The notes: generated from the letters alone by a model not told the origin. A stretch of 64,000 nt of DNA from Entomortierella parvispora (GCA_963573315.1 OY752141.1:2232001-2296000), one strand, 5' to 3'; numbered from the stretch's first letter, positions 46,380 through 58,081 are shown. A program made the numbers and translations.

Positions 46380-49300
46380 TTACAAGATGCCGTTCGAATA
46401 GTACTGGAAGGTATCGTACAACCTCGTAAACACATTACAACAACTGCTCATAATCAGCTTCTCCACAAACTCCTCCGCTTGTACCTCTGTCAGGTTCAAC
46501 GCCAAGCGGTCCCGAACAGCTTGAGCAGCCGCGTTCTCGGCCACATTCTGGAAACAGGGCAGCTTGGAGTCCTTGGACATCATGTCAATCAACAGTACAA
46601 TGTTCTCGGTGTGTTTCCGGATCGCCATGAACGCCTTCTTGAGCAATGCCTTGAATTCCATAAACTTCTCGCTGTTCACACCTCCCAACACGTCAATGTA
46701 CTCTTGGGGCAACTTGAAAGGTGCCAGTTCAAATCCAACCGAGCCAGGCGAATTGGACAGCATGAATCCGAAATCAATGTGGACAATGTGACCTTCAGTG
46801 TCCAACAGGATGTTGCCGTTGTGACGATCGCGGATCTGGAGGACGTAGGTAATCACAGAGTAGGCCGCCAACGATCTCATAAAGTTGTCCTGAGCCTTGA
46901 TAAACTTTTCACTGGCAGGGTCGCCGAATTTCTGTGGAGAAGAATGAAGTGTCAGTATGTGGCGTTTTGAGTATTCAGCGCACTAGTTTCGATTAAACGT
47001 GAATCCTATATTACCTGTTGGAAATAGTCGTAAAGGGTGAACACAACACCAACCTCGTTCAGCCGGCGAGCATAAGCATCCTTTTTGATCGAGTGAATCG
47101 AAATGGTGTTGCGGACAGTCTCGATCAATCCAGAATTATCGGATGTGACCAAAATACGCATGCTAAAGTGAAATTGAAGGTCGGTCAATGTCAAACAAGG
47201 AATGGATGAGATGGAAAAAAAAAGTTTGAAAAGTAGGTATCTGAGACTTACTAGGTGATCCAGACATCAATCTTGGCGCGTTCCCAGATCCAGCCCATTT
47301 CACGGATCAGTTGACAAGCCAGTTGCTCTTGTCGAAGATCCGCTCCTTGCTTGACAATGACCGAAAGCAACTGCCAGGAAGGCAAATGTCCATAGGGCGA
47401 AGATTCCCTGATACGATTCATCTTTGCTTCCCATCCCTCAGAAAAGACGGCAGCTACAATAAAAAAAAGATAATTGGGTCAGGAATTGAGCAAACAGCAG
47501 ACATGAAGTCAAAGAGTTGAAAACATACCACTAGGGTCATCTGTAGTGACGTTGGCCATGACCTTGCGTTCGTCTTCCAACATTTCACTGCCAGCGCCCT
47601 CGCCTCCACCACCTCCGACGCCACTGCTGACACCCTCCACCTTCATCCTCTGCATTCTCTGTTCTTCCAAGGCCATCATCTCCTTGATAATCTTGGCTCG
47701 GATATCTTCCACAGAGGTCGCCTTTGCCTTGATCGCCGACCGCGACTGGGCGCTAGAGCGCGAGGTATTGTTGGCGCCTGGGGCCAGTTGTGCAGCCTGC
47801 TGTTGATTCAATTGGGCCAACATGACAGCGGCCGTTCTCATCTTCTCTGCAAAATCATCTGCGCTGTTGGATGCTCTGCGTCTCAGCACTGTCTGGAGGT
47901 ATGCTTCGTTCGATCGTGACTGAGTCTGAGGCTGACGAGACCCTGTTCCAGATGATCCTGTTCCAGATGATGTTGATGGTGCAGGGCTCTTCATGCGACC
48001 GTTGGGATCCATGGCAATGATGGGGCTTGTCGGTACAGGCGATCCAGGTGGCGAAATAGTCAGATCCGCTAGAGATCCTGCTGGTGGATTGGGAACCTCA
48101 TCTGAGCGAGTCTTTTCTTCAGAGGTCGTAGAGGCAGTATCCTCGACCGTCTCCGATGTAGCCATACCCTTGACGGTCTCGGCATCATCCTCCACTACCA
48201 GGGTCTCCACAGCAATGGATCCATCCTCGGTCATCAACAGCTCTGCTGTTTGAACGACAGAATCATCTTCTTGATCCTCCTCTGGCTCTGCAAGATCCCT
48301 TCGTTGGGCGCGAATCTCTTCTACACTCATATCAGTCTCCAAAACTTCAACTTGCAACAAATATGGGACCTAACAGAAAAGAACAAAAAAAAAGTGTCAA
48401 TTGCAATTGCTTCACAGGCAGTATAAACGAGAAAAATAAAATAAAGCCTTCAAAGCAGAAAAAGACAACTTACGCGGTCTGCAGAGTTCAGAACGACGGC
48501 ATCTTGCGGTGGTATACGGACAACACGGTGGTGAGAAGGGTTCTTCAGGGTAGCATGACACCACAAAGGCACACAAATCTCTGCTGGCAAGTTGTGGTTC
48601 AAGAGCGTGAGCTCGGCACGCAAGGCACTCAGACGAGCAGGCTTGGGCACGATCACCAGTCGAGTCGCAATATCGACCAGCGCCAAAAGGAACTGCATCT
48701 CCGAGTGAAAGTACGAGCGTCTCGCCAACTCCATTGATGCTGCAGACGAACGACCGTCCATTGAATCCCGATCCGAGAACTTTAAGCTGACAGGCGATGA
48801 TGGTGTGGTATCGTTGCTGTACCGAGGAGACGCGAATCGATCGCGCTTCAGCTTGAATGCTTGACCTCCTCGAAGATCCTCCAATGAAGGTGAGGTCACC
48901 ACATGGTTTCTCTGAATCGAGTTGACAGTGCTCATGTTCAGTCCAGGAAGGGTCGCGTGGGGCGAACCTGGTTCTCCCGAAGCAGATCGAGGCGAGGTGG
49001 CGGTTTCTGTCTCCTGTTTCGACTGTCCCACTGCAGGCGTGGACCGGCCACTCTCCTCTGGGGACACATGGTGGGCGCCATTGTGCTGATGTGGTGCATG
49101 CAAATGTTGTTGTTGCTGCTGCGATGATACCTCTCCAGTTACTTCTTCTGCGTTCTCCACGCTTGTGCTATAGGCACGAGGGCGACGACCCTGAGCCAAT
49201 GCCAGCTCTCCTGGAGACTTTGTCATCAAAGGCTGTCCAAATGCAGCCAACATGACACCCATGCCTACCATGGCCGAGAGTGCGTTCTCTTTGACCTTGG

Positions 49301-50397
49301 GTACTCCGTTCTTTCCAAAGATCTCTTCGTATTCTCCTGGTGCCTCTGTTGCAAAGACGATTGCCTGGCATTTGTTGAAAACGCGTTTGCAGAGCTTGAA
49401 TGAAGGTGTGTTGGGGGTTGCTGCCAAATCAGAGGTGTATGCCTGCAGGTACCAGAGGGTCTAAGGTGACAGCAGCGGGTCAAAACATGGTAAGTGCGCA
49501 GGTCAATATCCATAATCCACGGTATATCTGAGCTCTTGTGATTGAAAGATGAAGGCCTGCTCACTTGCAAACCCATTGTTTGGATGTTGCAGATGTGTGC
49601 GTTTTGATCCATGGTTGTTCCGGTTCCCATGTATCCATGCCCCTTGGTAACATGCCCGTCTGTCTGTTTGGGTTGCACAAGGAAAGCGCCAGCAAATTCG
49701 GCTCTCGTCTTTTCGACGCTTCTGTTGTTGAGTCGAAGACTGGATTTAACTGCCAGGACGTACACGTTAGGCTTTGTCTTCTTTACGCCTTTGGCGTGGG
49801 GTCGTCCTGTTTATCACGTTGAAACGGCTGTTCCCAACCCACTATCCTGTATCCTTGGTCAGATTGTTGGGGTCGAGGGAAGGTATCGATCGTCATGACC
49901 CGTTGGTGCATCTTTGCCAACGCTGAAAGAAAAGGCATAAAAGAGTCTTACAAGGATGGCCATATGAGACGAGATCTGGCACCGGTCCAGAATGAAGTTC
50001 TCCAGAGCCACTGATTCCGAGGGTCTGCTGATCAGCAAATGACTATTGGAATGAGGGAAACAACGTGTCAGCATCCATGTATGTGTATGTGTGTGTGGTT
50101 GACAGAAAGACAAACAGACTGACTGACAAACAGGCAAACAGGCAGGTGGTTCAGTCCTGCAAGACCTGATCTCTCCCCATCGTCCTTCTAAAGTGAGTAC
50201 AGCATTTACCAGAGTTGGGGCAGGAAGAATTCAATCTCATCAAGAGGAAACTTTTTGAGCTCGTTGCAGAGGTAATGCTGGATCCCGACGGCATCAGGGT
50301 ATTTGAAGAGGTACGAGACCGCGATCCAGGCATTGAAGAATTCAGACTTGAAGAGTCGGAGGAGCAGTGAGTTGCCCGAGTTGACCGAGTTCATCAT
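46380..50397 (-). CDS. PIK1: Phosphatidylinositol 4-kinase, type III beta
   Basis: Golgi/nuclear PI4-kinase making PI4P for vesicle traffic, 1002 aa. Seven exons: 50397-50210, 50042-49952, 49460-48474, 48369-47529, 47453-47252, 47162-47015 and 46931-46380. They make 1003 codons. The N-terminal lipid-kinase-unique helical region starts LLLRLFKSEFFNAWIAVSYL and continues CHLLISRPSESVALENFILD across a splice. The middle is a long disordered Ser/Pro/Gln-rich linker with acidic stretches. The C-terminal kinase shows MRILVTSDNSGLIETV, the catalytic loop DRHNGN (about residue 854), the metal-binding HIDFGF (about 871-876), and the terminal FQYYSNGIL typical of the family. Two adjacent ATGs open exon 1. 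It lies about 160 bp from the SUV3 start. Confidence 0.95.
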
Positions 50398-51286
50398 CTT
50401 GAGGCTGGAAGAGGATGAAGAGAGGTGGAGATGCCAAGTTCGGGGTTCCTGTTGACTCCTTTGGGCGGGATGTGGTGTCTGGTTGCCGATGCAGCTTTGT
50501 AGGTAGGTCCCAGAGGTGAAGAGGAAGGGGGAGCGGAGAGGAGGAGGAAGAAGAAGAGGAGGATCCCAAGAAAAAGAAGGAAAAGATGAAAGCGATGGCA
50601 ACAATGAAGGGGGAGAGCGTGGAGGGAGGACAAAGGAGAGAGAAACACAAAAAAAGAAAAGAAAAAAAGGACACCAGGGTGCAGCGCAGTGTGCAGTGCG
50701 AGGTGTGCAGTGTGCAGTGTGCAAAAGGTGTGTGTGAGATGCAGACGATGATGGACACGGCGCGAACACAGTCGAGATGATGATGGTCAAGGACACCCAT
50801 CGCACAGTACTTCTCTTCTCTCGCCCTCTCTTCTATTTTTCCTTTCTTCCGTTCGCTCCTCCTTCTCCGGCTCATTCTCTCTTTCGTCCCTTGCTTATTA
50901 TCTGTAATCTCTCCCTTCCGCTCTCTTCACTCTCACAGGCACAGGCACAGACTGGCACACACCCAAACCAGGCTCCCCTCATTCTTTTTTCTTTGGTTCC
51001 CTGACTACCCTACTCCTCCTCGCCACTGCTCCAGCCCTGACATGTTCATTCCAGTATGGAGCTCAGATCGGATCGATCGACTCAGATTTCATATGCAAAT
51101 AAACACACCCTTCACACCCTTCACAAGCAAACAAGACCAGAAAAAGCAATAGCACAAAGATAGAGGCTGTAACATCCAAAAATGGTCAACTAAGAGAATT
51201 TATAAAAGTACAGCGCAAAAGGGGCGAGGAAAAAAGGATATACAAGTTTTTTATGAGGATAAAAAAGAAAAAGTTTTTTTCTTCTT
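50398..51286. other. Intergenic region between PIK1 and RPL7
   Basis: About 0.9 kb. Next to PIK1 it is GA/CT-rich (50500-50680) with a short GTGCAGT-type repeat near 50680-50725. The rest is the 3' flank of RPL7. No gene is supported. Confidence 0.5.
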
Positions 51287-53383
51287 TTAGTTCATCTGGC
51301 GGATCAAGTTGTTGATCTTCGACTCCCGGTCGCCAGAGTCACCACCCTCGATAAAGTGCAAGGCCTTCTTGGCGGAGAAACCACCGGTGGCGTTGGACAA
51401 CTTGAAGGGCCACAAGAAGTTGGAGGCCTGCTTGAAGTTGGGGCCAACGGTGTAGATCTCGTGGATCAAATCCTCAATGCAGACAATGCCGAACTTGCCG
51501 AGGGACTTCTCGATGATCGAGTTGTCGGACAAGGGGATGCGCTGCTTGTTGACCTTGCCATATCCGCGCTTGTAGATGAGCTCGCGAACCGACTTGAGGT
51601 TGGGCTCGCCGTAGGCGACGTAGGGGTTGATGAGCTGGAGCATCTGGGTGGTGGCCTTGGTCAAGCGGACAAAGACACCGTTGTTGATCTGGAGAAGACG
51701 CAACAACTGCATGACCTTGCGGGGCTTGGGGGCAATGTGGTTGATACCCTTGATACGGATCACGAAGGCAAGCTTGGGCTGGGCGGGAACGTAGAAGTTA
51801 CCGGCAGCCTTGGCCTGGCGACGGAGACGAATCTCGCCGCGCTCCTTGGCCTGGTACTCGCGGGCGTACTTCTCAGCACGCTTGAAGATGACCTTGCGGT
51901 TAGCCTTGCGAGCCTGGAAGTGAGCAAGAAACAAACCAAAGGATATTAGTTACCACTTTCTTTTCACATTTTGTAAACCGGATCTGAACAAAAGAGCAGC
52001 AAACACAGCAGCGAGCGTAATCTCAAAAGTCATTGAATCAGTCCCGAAAGATGGTTGACGTTAGCAACATCGCCAGAAGGCTAGCCACGAAATGCGGTAT
52101 AGCTTTTCATCATAATGCTTCAAGAGGGGAACTGCTGTTTGTTTGCTTCGTTCTTTGAACACGATAAAAATAAAAGTAAAAAATACATACCTTGCGAGCA
52201 GCAACATCAGCGACCTGCTTCTCAGCAGTGGCCTTGTCCTGGGCCTTTCTCTTCTTCAAGAGGGTCTCGGGAACGAGAACGTGCTCAAGGGTGGGGGTGG
52301 TGCTGGATACATGAAAGATCAATCGAAAAAGATAAAGGGACAAAACAATTAGGAAAAAAGATATTCTCGTCGGACTGTCACATATTTTCACTCGCTTTGT
52401 TCTTTTGTTGGTCCCTTTCGCTCAGCAATTACTTGCTCCTCCAACTACACTCCAATGTTGGAAAAGGTCAGTTGGATGGGAAAGACAACGACAAATGAAA
52501 GGCTAAAACACATCCATTCTGGGTACAAGAGACGAAGGCAGGATGCAAAGAGAGAACCTCAATCATCCCAAACAACGATCACTCAAGCACTTGGAGGTGG
52601 TGACAATAACCATTCAATTGAAGCTGCCAATCCCTTCCGGTCAGACCGAAACAAAGGAGGCATTATTGTGGGGACAAGCAACGCTGACGAAATGGCAAGA
52701 GAGGCAAGGTATGCGTTTGACATCCGACGAATTGTTTTAATTGGAGTTGGTGCCAATTTCTTTGTTGATCCTCGGATCAGTTCAGCAATGTGAAGAGAAT
52801 CCGAAAGAAAAAAAAGAATCCGAATGGATCATCACCGAGATGATCCAATCAAAGGCCGCCATCACACAACAACGAACCCATACACGTTTGTTCCTCTGGA
52901 GAGAAAAAACGGTTTGGAATACGACATCTGTGTCGATCGACATAGACAACCAGATAGATCTAGACTGTGAAAGAACTTCACATCTGAGATCCAGATTGCT
53001 CGGGTGTCGAAAGCATTGCTACTTTCAGGTCCGATGAAAAAAGTGTCGATGAACAGAGTCACAGAATGTATTTAAAGCCAAGGGAATGCACTAAAGCAAG
53101 TCCCTAAAGCTCAAGACCCCAAGTAGAGGGAAGAAGTGGTCATCACCGAGATGTGCTTCTCTTCCCTCGTCGTAACCTTGAGAAACAGCAGTTCACCGAG
53201 GGTTTAAAATAAGCCTGGAGGACAGGGGCCTCGCACCGAGCGAGGCATGCCACCGACGACTCTTTAATCTCGTATCTTCCTGTTATCCACAGCGTCTTAT
53301 TGGATCAAACAGACATTATATTCTTCAAAAAAGGTGATGCTGGAGGGAGAAGGGGGACAGCACACGCAAACTTACGTAGTCAT
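51287..53383 (-). CDS. RPL7: 60S ribosomal protein L7 (uL30)
   Basis: Cytosolic large-subunit ribosomal protein of 248 aa, the normal family length. Three exons: a tiny 53383-53376 (ATG ACT AC), 52302-52191 and 51913-51287. They make 249 codons. The basic N-terminus ([16 protein letters not shown]) is followed by [20 protein letters not shown]. The conserved core includes [39 protein letters not shown] and [19 protein letters not shown]. Codons are strongly biased, as expected for a ribosomal gene. The first intron (53375-52303, about 1.07 kb) is far longer than others in the window. The exon 1 call depends on the ATG-AC|GTAAGT donor and is the least certain part. Confidence 0.93.
52771..52839 (-). 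ncRNA. Candidate box C/D snoRNA in RPL7 intron 1
   Basis: On the transcribed strand a 5-nt CTCGG is followed directly by box C (TGATGA, plus-strand 52829-52834). About 50 nt later comes box D (CTGA, 52777-52780), then T and CCGAG. CTCGG and CCGAG pair perfectly, giving the closing stem expected beside the C/D kink-turn; total length is 69 nt. In yeast the RPL7 introns host C/D snoRNAs (snR39, snR59), so the location fits. I could not assign an rRNA target. The C'/D' boxes are not clear. Confidence 0.45.
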
Positions 53384-54282
53384 GGCAAAAGAAAGAGGAG
53401 GGGTGGAGAGGAAAGGGAAAGAGAAGGATCAATAAAAATTTTCGTTGCATTTTTATTTGTGTGTGAAGAGCGGTGCCTCAATTGCAGCCCACGCGATCAT
53501 TCCGTGTTCCACGACACGCCCATTACGAGAAAAGTATAACTTCCTTTCAAGCTCTCGTCTCGACTTTGCTCATTCAGAGTTCAGGTCCACGCTTTACTGG
53601 AGACAGGATATCTCTTAGTTGCCAGAGTACACGCGTCAGAATGTCAGCAAGACGAGTCTGGTGAAAACGACGGCGTGTACAACCAGCGGGTTGAAGGTTT
53701 GCTATGATGGCATATCAAGCTCTCGCCTCAACACACTCGAATGCATGCTCATAGACAAGCCTTCGAAGTCGAACAACGATCGTGAGAACTTGACTCTGTT
53801 ATCCTCCATGGCTTTCTTAACGAACATCCACAAATCTAGATCTCTATGGTACGTATCCGTAATCGCGTAATCGCCGTAGGTTTGTCGTTTGGACTCCGTC
53901 CACTCATGGTCATCTTGGGGGGTGCCGTTTTCATTGGGTAGCTTTGCCTGCTAGCTGATCTTATAGTGCTAGCGAGGCTGTGCCATATGGACAAAGATCA
54001 AGTAGGAACGATTTTGACTAGACAACATCGCCTCCTGCTGAAGAGTCGCCAATACGGCCAAATTCTGTAGTGAGACTGATACAGTAACGGTTAAGTATCA
54101 CTCTAAATAGTAAAGTGGGAGCATTGCACAACGGGTAAAGCCAATCTCGCTGAATGTTGGGAGGCCATGCCTCAGGAGCCCACAATATCGACCTTTATTA
54201 CCGCCACCAATCACCCTAGAGATGGCGGTGTACATATACATTCTGAAGCGACAAAAATAAGAGATCGTCTCCTCAGCAGATT

Positions 54283-54358
54283 GCACTTGGATCGTAGCCA
54301 GCAGGCCATGACCTTCCTCAACGCTTTTCGCATCCTGGCTTCGAGCGACGTCTCATAG
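54283..54358 (+). pseudogene. Fragment of a DIRS-type gag-like ORF
   Basis: The translation contains QQAMTFLNAFRILASSDVS and then a stop. It matches QQVLSFLNTARILASNDAS in ORF1 of the intact DIRS element (about 59630-59690), and the DNA is similar too. Surrounding frames are broken. It is a relic of an older related insertion; the limits of the homology cannot be set by eye. Confidence 0.55.
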
Positions 54359-54703
54359 ATCAGTTTTTCGGCAGGGCATTTACCTTCACCAAATTCAGTT
54401 TACAACTACAGGCACTCACGAAAGAAAAGCTTTCCTTACTCTGGACGACTCGGAAAAACGGAGAGCCACTACGGAACTTCTGGTCATAACTCACGCGGCT
54501 CCAAGCGACAATAGCAAAAAGGCGACGAGTGGAAGGAAACCTAGGCTCAAGAAGCCGGAGCCCCAGATGAGGCATGGAGGCAGGATGCATCCAGCTGCGG
54601 CTGGAAGAACGTCGTTAGAGCATGCATCTACCAGTCAATAAAATACAAGATACACGCACACAGATAGGGTTCCTTGGAAGGGAGAAGGTTCAAGGCTCAA
54701 GCG

Positions 54704-54777
54704 GACAGGCGAGGTGGGACTGAATCATGGCAATGATACAGGTGAATAGCTGGATAGGTAAGGTGGGAGCGAATTAT
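54704..54777 (-). repeat. Two degenerate satellite units, inverted orientation
   Basis: The reverse complement reads ATAATTC...CCACCTTACC... then CACCTGtATcATtGcCATgA, aligning with two units of the 41-bp satellite seen at 58615-58920 and 63212-64000, with about a quarter of positions changed. They lie 120 bp before the start of the C2H2 zinc-finger gene, in the opposite orientation to the units after it. Confidence 0.55.
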
Positions 54778-54893
54778 GCTAGATATCCGCCCGCCAGCTG
54801 ATTTGCCACACGACTGTTCTTCGTTGTCCTTCGCTCTTCTTTCTCTTCCACCTCCAATCCATCCACCCCCTCCGCCTCCAACTTTCACTCATC

Positions 54894-56348
54894 ATGATCA
54901 CCACTGCCAAAATCACGGAGAAATGCCCTCTATGCCTCAAGACCCAAAAAAACCATGCCTCATTTGCTGCCCATCGCATTGACATCCATGATGGCGATGA
55001 TGGTCGCACGGGTTATTTATATTGCCCCATTCCTTCTTGCAGCAAAAAGTACCTTTCAAGGTCTGCGTATAGAAACCACGTGTCAAAGCACCCTTCAGTG
55101 GAGACAAGCGTTATGTGTCCATCTTGCGAACTGTTTTTCCCAGACTCTGGACAGTTAGACAGACACTTGGATGCACACGAACAAACCACGCGTTCTGAAC
55201 TTGAGGATGCCTCTCATCAGGAAGAGGGCCGTGCTGCAGTCCACGCTCTCAAGTGCTCTCTTGTGAAGCGGTACGGAAGCTGGGACGCCGTCGCTTTTGT
55301 GATGTCCAGAATGGTGCCGGTAGTACTCACCCTTGACGACGGCTCCAAGCGGGCTGTCTTAGGCGATCCTGAAATTGTGGAAGACCTATCAGTTCGCAAC
55401 ATCACAAACACTCACATTGTCCGTCATGAAGAGACAGCCACAGACCCGGTTCTTTCGGAGGCTTTGCTCGCTCATCCATATGGCGGAATTGTCCTGGACA
55501 ACCTCTCCATTTACTGTGAGCTGGACACCAAGATATGCCGCATGGAATTTGGGAAGTCTTCGGCAGCTATCGGCAAATCACTTGCAGGAGCATTAATCCA
55601 ATCACAATCAAGTATTTTACTTGTTCTGAAGGCGGAACCTTACGGTCTGCGATCGACAGAGGATCCCCACTCACAGGACCTGTTACAACCTACTACTGGA
55701 CCATACGCTGTGGCTGCAGTGCGACATGACAACACGCGCAAGATCATTATAGCAACCGACAGTTGGCAGGCCCTGATCACATCTGCAGTTATGCTAGATA
55801 CGGGTGAGGTGATCGTAGGCCCGCACAACAAAGTCTTTACGCCGCATCGAGGGTCGAAGATATGGACAAGGAGCGATTTCCAAGAAAACATCGTGGTCGA
55901 GCGTCACGTCCGATCAAAATTCAACGAGCCCAGAACATACCTCAAATGTGCTGGTGTGTTTCACGAATTTCAAAGACACTCCTTCCTCCCTGTTACACTG
56001 GCCACGCTGTACGATCATTTTGTAACGAGTGACCAAAGTGGGATCAAGGCCATATCGAGGCTATTCTTTGTCCTCTACGAGACCGGTGCGTTAAGCAAAA
56101 CGACTCTTGATGAGGTGGTCGCTGTTGTCCCGAAGGACCACCGAGCCTACTCAAGCTTACAGGCTCTTCAAGAGATGGCGAAAGCTGTTGGTGAAAATGA
56201 CAGAGTGGAGATCTCCGTTCCGATGAGCCACCACTTGCGTGCCATTACAGCGTTCCTGCCCACAACAATCACGGAAAAAAACCATTCGGACGTGAAGAAC
56301 GCAATCATCAAGAGAATCGGGGACAGACTCAACGAAGTAAAACTTTGA
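54894..56348 (+). CDS. C2H2 zinc finger protein of unknown family
   Basis: Single-exon gene of 484 aa from the ATG at 54894. Three C2H2 fingers occupy residues about 10-100: CPLCLKTQKNHASFAAHRID then IH; CPIPSCSKKYLSRSAYRNHV then SKH; and CPSCELFFPDSGQLDRHLDA then H. The remaining about 380 residues are a continuous mixed alpha/beta-looking sequence (for example DSWQALITSAVMLDTGEVIV) that I do not recognise. There are no introns, unlike most neighbours, and the gene sits between satellite units in inverted orientation. It could be a host transcription factor or a protein carried by a mobile element; I cannot identify a catalytic triad. The open frame is long and undamaged. Confidence 0.65.
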   Translation: MITTAKITEKCPLCLKTQKNHASFAAHRIDIHDGDDGRTGYLYCPIPSCSKKYLSRSAYRNHVSKHPSVETSVMCPSCELFFPDSGQLDRHLDAHEQTTRSELEDASHQEEGRAAVHALKCSLVKRYGSWDAVAFVMSRMVPVVLTLDDGSKRAVLGDPEIVEDLSVRNITNTHIVRHEETATDPVLSEALLAHPYGGIVLDNLSIYCELDTKICRMEFGKSSAAIGKSLAGALIQSQSSILLVLKAEPYGLRSTEDPHSQDLLQPTTGPYAVAAVRHDNTRKIIIATDSWQALITSAVMLDTGEVIVGPHNKVFTPHRGSKIWTRSDFQENIVVERHVRSKFNEPRTYLKCAGVFHEFQRHSFLPVTLATLYDHFVTSDQSGIKAISRLFFVLYETGALSKTTLDEVVAVVPKDHRAYSSLQALQEMAKAVGENDRVEISVPMSHHLRAITAFLPTTITEKNHSDVKNAIIKRIGDRLNEVKL

Positions 56349-56379
56349 GAGAGTATAGGCCAGACACTATCAGGTGGAC

Positions 56380-56601
56380 CATTCTCGCCTGCACTATGGT
56401 CGTAATTCAGCATCTTGCCTGCAATATGGTCGTTGTTAAGCCGCACTTCACCTTCCCGCTTGCATTTGTGGTCATTTTGTCGTTATTCAATCGCATTTCA
56501 CCCGCTCGTAAAATAAAGCCATATCTCAGTCGCATTCACTGAGGCAGCAGTACAAGTTCATAAGCCACAGGCCACTTCTTCGCGCTTGCATTATGGACAT
56601 T
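56380..56601 (+). repeat. Degenerate satellite units, direct orientation
   Basis: Diverged copies of the 41-bp satellite begin about 35 bp after the C2H2 gene stop. Recognisable cores are CTGCACTATGGTCGTAATTC, CTGCAATATGGTCGTTGTT and TTGCATTTGTGGTCATTTTG. A further single core, TTGCATTATGGACAT, is near 56585-56600 next to a T tract. They share orientation with the main arrays. Confidence 0.6.
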
Positions 56602-56668
56602 TTTTTTTTTTTTTTTGCAACATTTTATTTGCCATACCGAGCCAAAGAAGTGGAGTATATAAACTGAA

Positions 56669-57774
56669 CTATCTACGACCTGACGAAGCCGCGTGGTCTA
56701 GAGATCCCCGCGCAACAAATGCCACGACTCGTTGCCGTGTAATATTGGAGAGTAAAATGTTACAAAAAATGGATCTTCCCCTTTTTTCTAGTGTTGATAG
56801 GTGAACTTGGCCGCGTGTGCAAGCCAACAGTCGATGGTCCGCCGAAACAGGGTCGTCCTGGACACCAGGGCAGAGGCCTTGGATATGGTCATCGAAGAGC
56901 GCGCCACAAGGGCAAGTGTCAGGGGACAATATCGCCCCAGAGGCATTGCTCCATGGCAGTCCAGACTGTACTTGTCGTTTCATCTTGAGGCGGATACCGC
57001 GCTCCTTTGCCCATGCAATTGTGACTTTGCATCGGTGCTGCCACAGTTTAGCGAGGGCGTCCCTATCCAGGCGGTGGATAAACTGGTGTGCGACCGCGAC
57101 TACAACCGAGTATGGGGCTTTGAATAATGGTGTCCACGCGTCGATCAATGCAGTGACTGCCGAGCGAGCCGAGTCCAAGGGTGGAGTGTCCTCGCCAAAT
57201 TTCGGAGGGCGGAACGTGGACAAGTCGCTGAAAGCAGAGACTGAGTGACGCCCAGATTTGCACATCCGCGGGTTGGTGCCAATACAGAGTTTTTGGTATC
57301 TCCGCTTCCAACTCTCGGGCTTGCTGTTTGCTTTGTCTAGAGAGTTTGCCCTCGTTGGCCTTCTTAATGGCGGCTCGGCCCCACTTTGGAATCAACGCCA
57401 CGGCGTCCTCCCATATTAGCCTCTGTTGTTGTAATGACTTTAGACAAACCCAAGCATGATTGTTGTCCTCCGGTCCCCGGCGACACAGACAGCAGAGATT
57501 GTCAGGATAGAGGTCAGGATTGTCGGGGTTATCTATGGCACGATGGCGTGAAAGTGATGTACTGTTGTGAGATCAGCTTGTCAAGGTAGTGTATGCAGCG
57601 TCTGTAGCGACTTCATCCGCCAATTCGTTTCCCAGCTCCACATTATTATGACCACTGACCCACTCCACATCAGTCTGAACTTCGCGTTCGGCCACCACCG
57701 CTGCCAGAACAGCCCATGTGCCCACAAGTGTTACTGTCCACTGAATATGAGTTAGGGTCTCAATATCAATGTCT
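56669..57774 (-). pseudogene. LINE-type retrotransposon remnant (RNase H C-terminal half and tail)
   Basis: The minus-strand translation gives the C-terminal half of an RNase H domain (VEWVSGHNNVELGNELADEV, about 57660-57600). Next comes an in-frame TGA near 57580, then a Cys/His knuckle (CCLCRRGPEDNNHAWVC) and a long tail. A one-base frame change near 57250 moves the reading frame to the segment ending at 56669. This order (RNase H, knuckle, tail) fits the end of a fungal non-LTR element. The stop and frameshift make it non-functional. The N-terminal half of the RNase H lies about 0.4 kb away on the other strand. Confidence 0.6.
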
Positions 57775-58081
57775 GAAAATGTCTCTTCAAGACGGACTGG
57801 ATGAGCTGAGCGGCCTCAAACGTCTGCGAAGGCTGACCCTTGAGAAGATGAGCCTCGGTAGGGGAGAAGCAGAGCAGCGATGAGAATTGGCCAGAGTACG
57901 GTATGGAGTCTAGGGACATTTTTTAGACATCGAGGGGTCACTCTGTTCCCTTTGGCAGCCTGTTCAAGGAAAAGTTGAACTGCTATTTAAAAGCACGAGC
58001 AGCGCTTGAGGATTACTAATCCCTGCGAGAATTAGAACCCTACTCTCTAATGGCGACGGTTATCATCGAATCCACCGAGAA

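Larger units (their letters stand above)
53384..54893. other. RPL7 upstream region passing into repeat-rich DNA
   Basis: The first few hundred bases should be the RPL7 promoter. From about 53.5 kb the sequence changes character, with broken short open frames, a decayed DIRS gag fragment (54283-54358) and two inverted degenerate satellite units (54704-54777). No intact gene is seen. Confidence 0.5.

Noticed and set aside
53140-53145. Second C/D snoRNA starting at the other TGATGA in the RPL7 intron
   Set aside because: No box D with a matching CCGAG stem lies within 100 nt downstream on the minus strand.
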